The notes beneath the pieces were generated by a model that ran no database searches, was not told where the DNA came from, and worked only from the letters and a program-made list of their open reading frames with translations. Both the position numbers and the translations under genes were made by a program. From Clostridia bacterium (lineage in GTDB: Bacteria; Bacillota; Clostridia; Oscillospirales; Butyricicoccaceae), in assembly GCA_021205365.1 (NCBI GenBank), contig JAJPXP010000010.1:73876-116869 (forward strand): DNA of 42,994 nt, read 5' to 3'. How positions within the stretch are numbered: position 1 is the first letter of the stretch; each line of letters opens with the position of its first letter. Shown piece by piece: positions 42,882-42,994 of the stretch.

Positions 42882-42994
42882 AATAATACCTCCATTCAGC
42901 GGTTTTATACAGACACGCACGGGGAAATGCGTGATTATGTGTTTATAAATTACCATTTCGCGTATTAAGCTAATCATAGAATAAAATACTGTGA

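Noticed and set aside
1-42994. CRISPR arrays, rRNA or tRNA genes, insertion sequences, prophage, toxin-antitoxin or defence islands
   Set aside because: I looked for repeat arrays, tRNA-like cloverleaf ends, transposase or integrase motifs and terminal inverted repeats and found none.

Overview
This 43-kb window looks like the chromosome of a spore-forming, anaerobe-type member of the Clostridia (Firmicutes), most likely a gut lineage close to Oscillospirales. The inference rests on the core-gene order (plsX-acpP-rnc-radical SAM-smc-ftsY and nadD-yqeK-LCP-rsfS-leuS), consensus Firmicutes promoters and Shine-Dalgarno sequences, an EF-G-like GTPase and a DUF4830-type protein of the clostridial kind, and dipicolinate synthase genes dpaA/dpaB, which are specific to endospore formers. 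The genus cannot be fixed from the sequence alone. I see no rRNA, tRNA, CRISPR array, insertion sequence or prophage; this is a dense core region, with a more lineage-specific stretch from about 33.1 kb onward.

Layout. At 1-2778 is the end of a large membrane protein that resembles a P1B-type ATPase but has lost every catalytic motif and carries a long acidic N-terminal region. An EF-G-like GTPase (3085-5145), a membrane-anchored DUF4830 protein and a ribosomal pseudouridine synthase follow as single genes separated by terminators. Next come a CdaR/PucR-type regulator with a 30-residue membrane peptide, a secreted S41 protease, greA under a perfect sigma-A promoter, lysS, an rRNA 2'-O-methyltransferase, dprA, topA, trmFO and plsX. 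acpP has its own promoter and is followed by rnc and a radical SAM gene. A long run smc-ftsY-rph-rdgB-yhbY-nadD-yqeK-LCP-rsfS-leuS links chromosome condensation, protein targeting, RNA processing, nucleotide-pool cleaning, NAD synthesis and ribosome control, with several 4-bp ATGA overlaps. rpsU follows from a perfect consensus promoter.

After rpsU there is a gene-poor stretch (33131-33534) that ends in a very strong terminator, then two small membrane proteins of unknown function, dpaAB, and a hydroxypyruvate-isomerase-like gene overlapping a cation diffusion facilitator. From 38.0 kb the genes are on the minus strand: pgi, then a phosphate pair (Na/Pi cotransporter with a PhoU-like tail and a PstS-like lipoprotein), then an unknown lipoprotein.

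I did not find a clear multi-gene system of unknown type. The two most unusual items are single proteins: the catalytically dead P-type-ATPase-like protein at the left edge, and the PstS-like lipoprotein at 39598-40452, whose two half-domains are in reversed (circularly permuted) order and which sits beside a Na/Pi cotransporter instead of a PstCAB transporter. Secondary items are a direct repeat that flanks the acpP promoter, a stem-loop in front of rnc, and the unexplained intergenic unit after rpsU.
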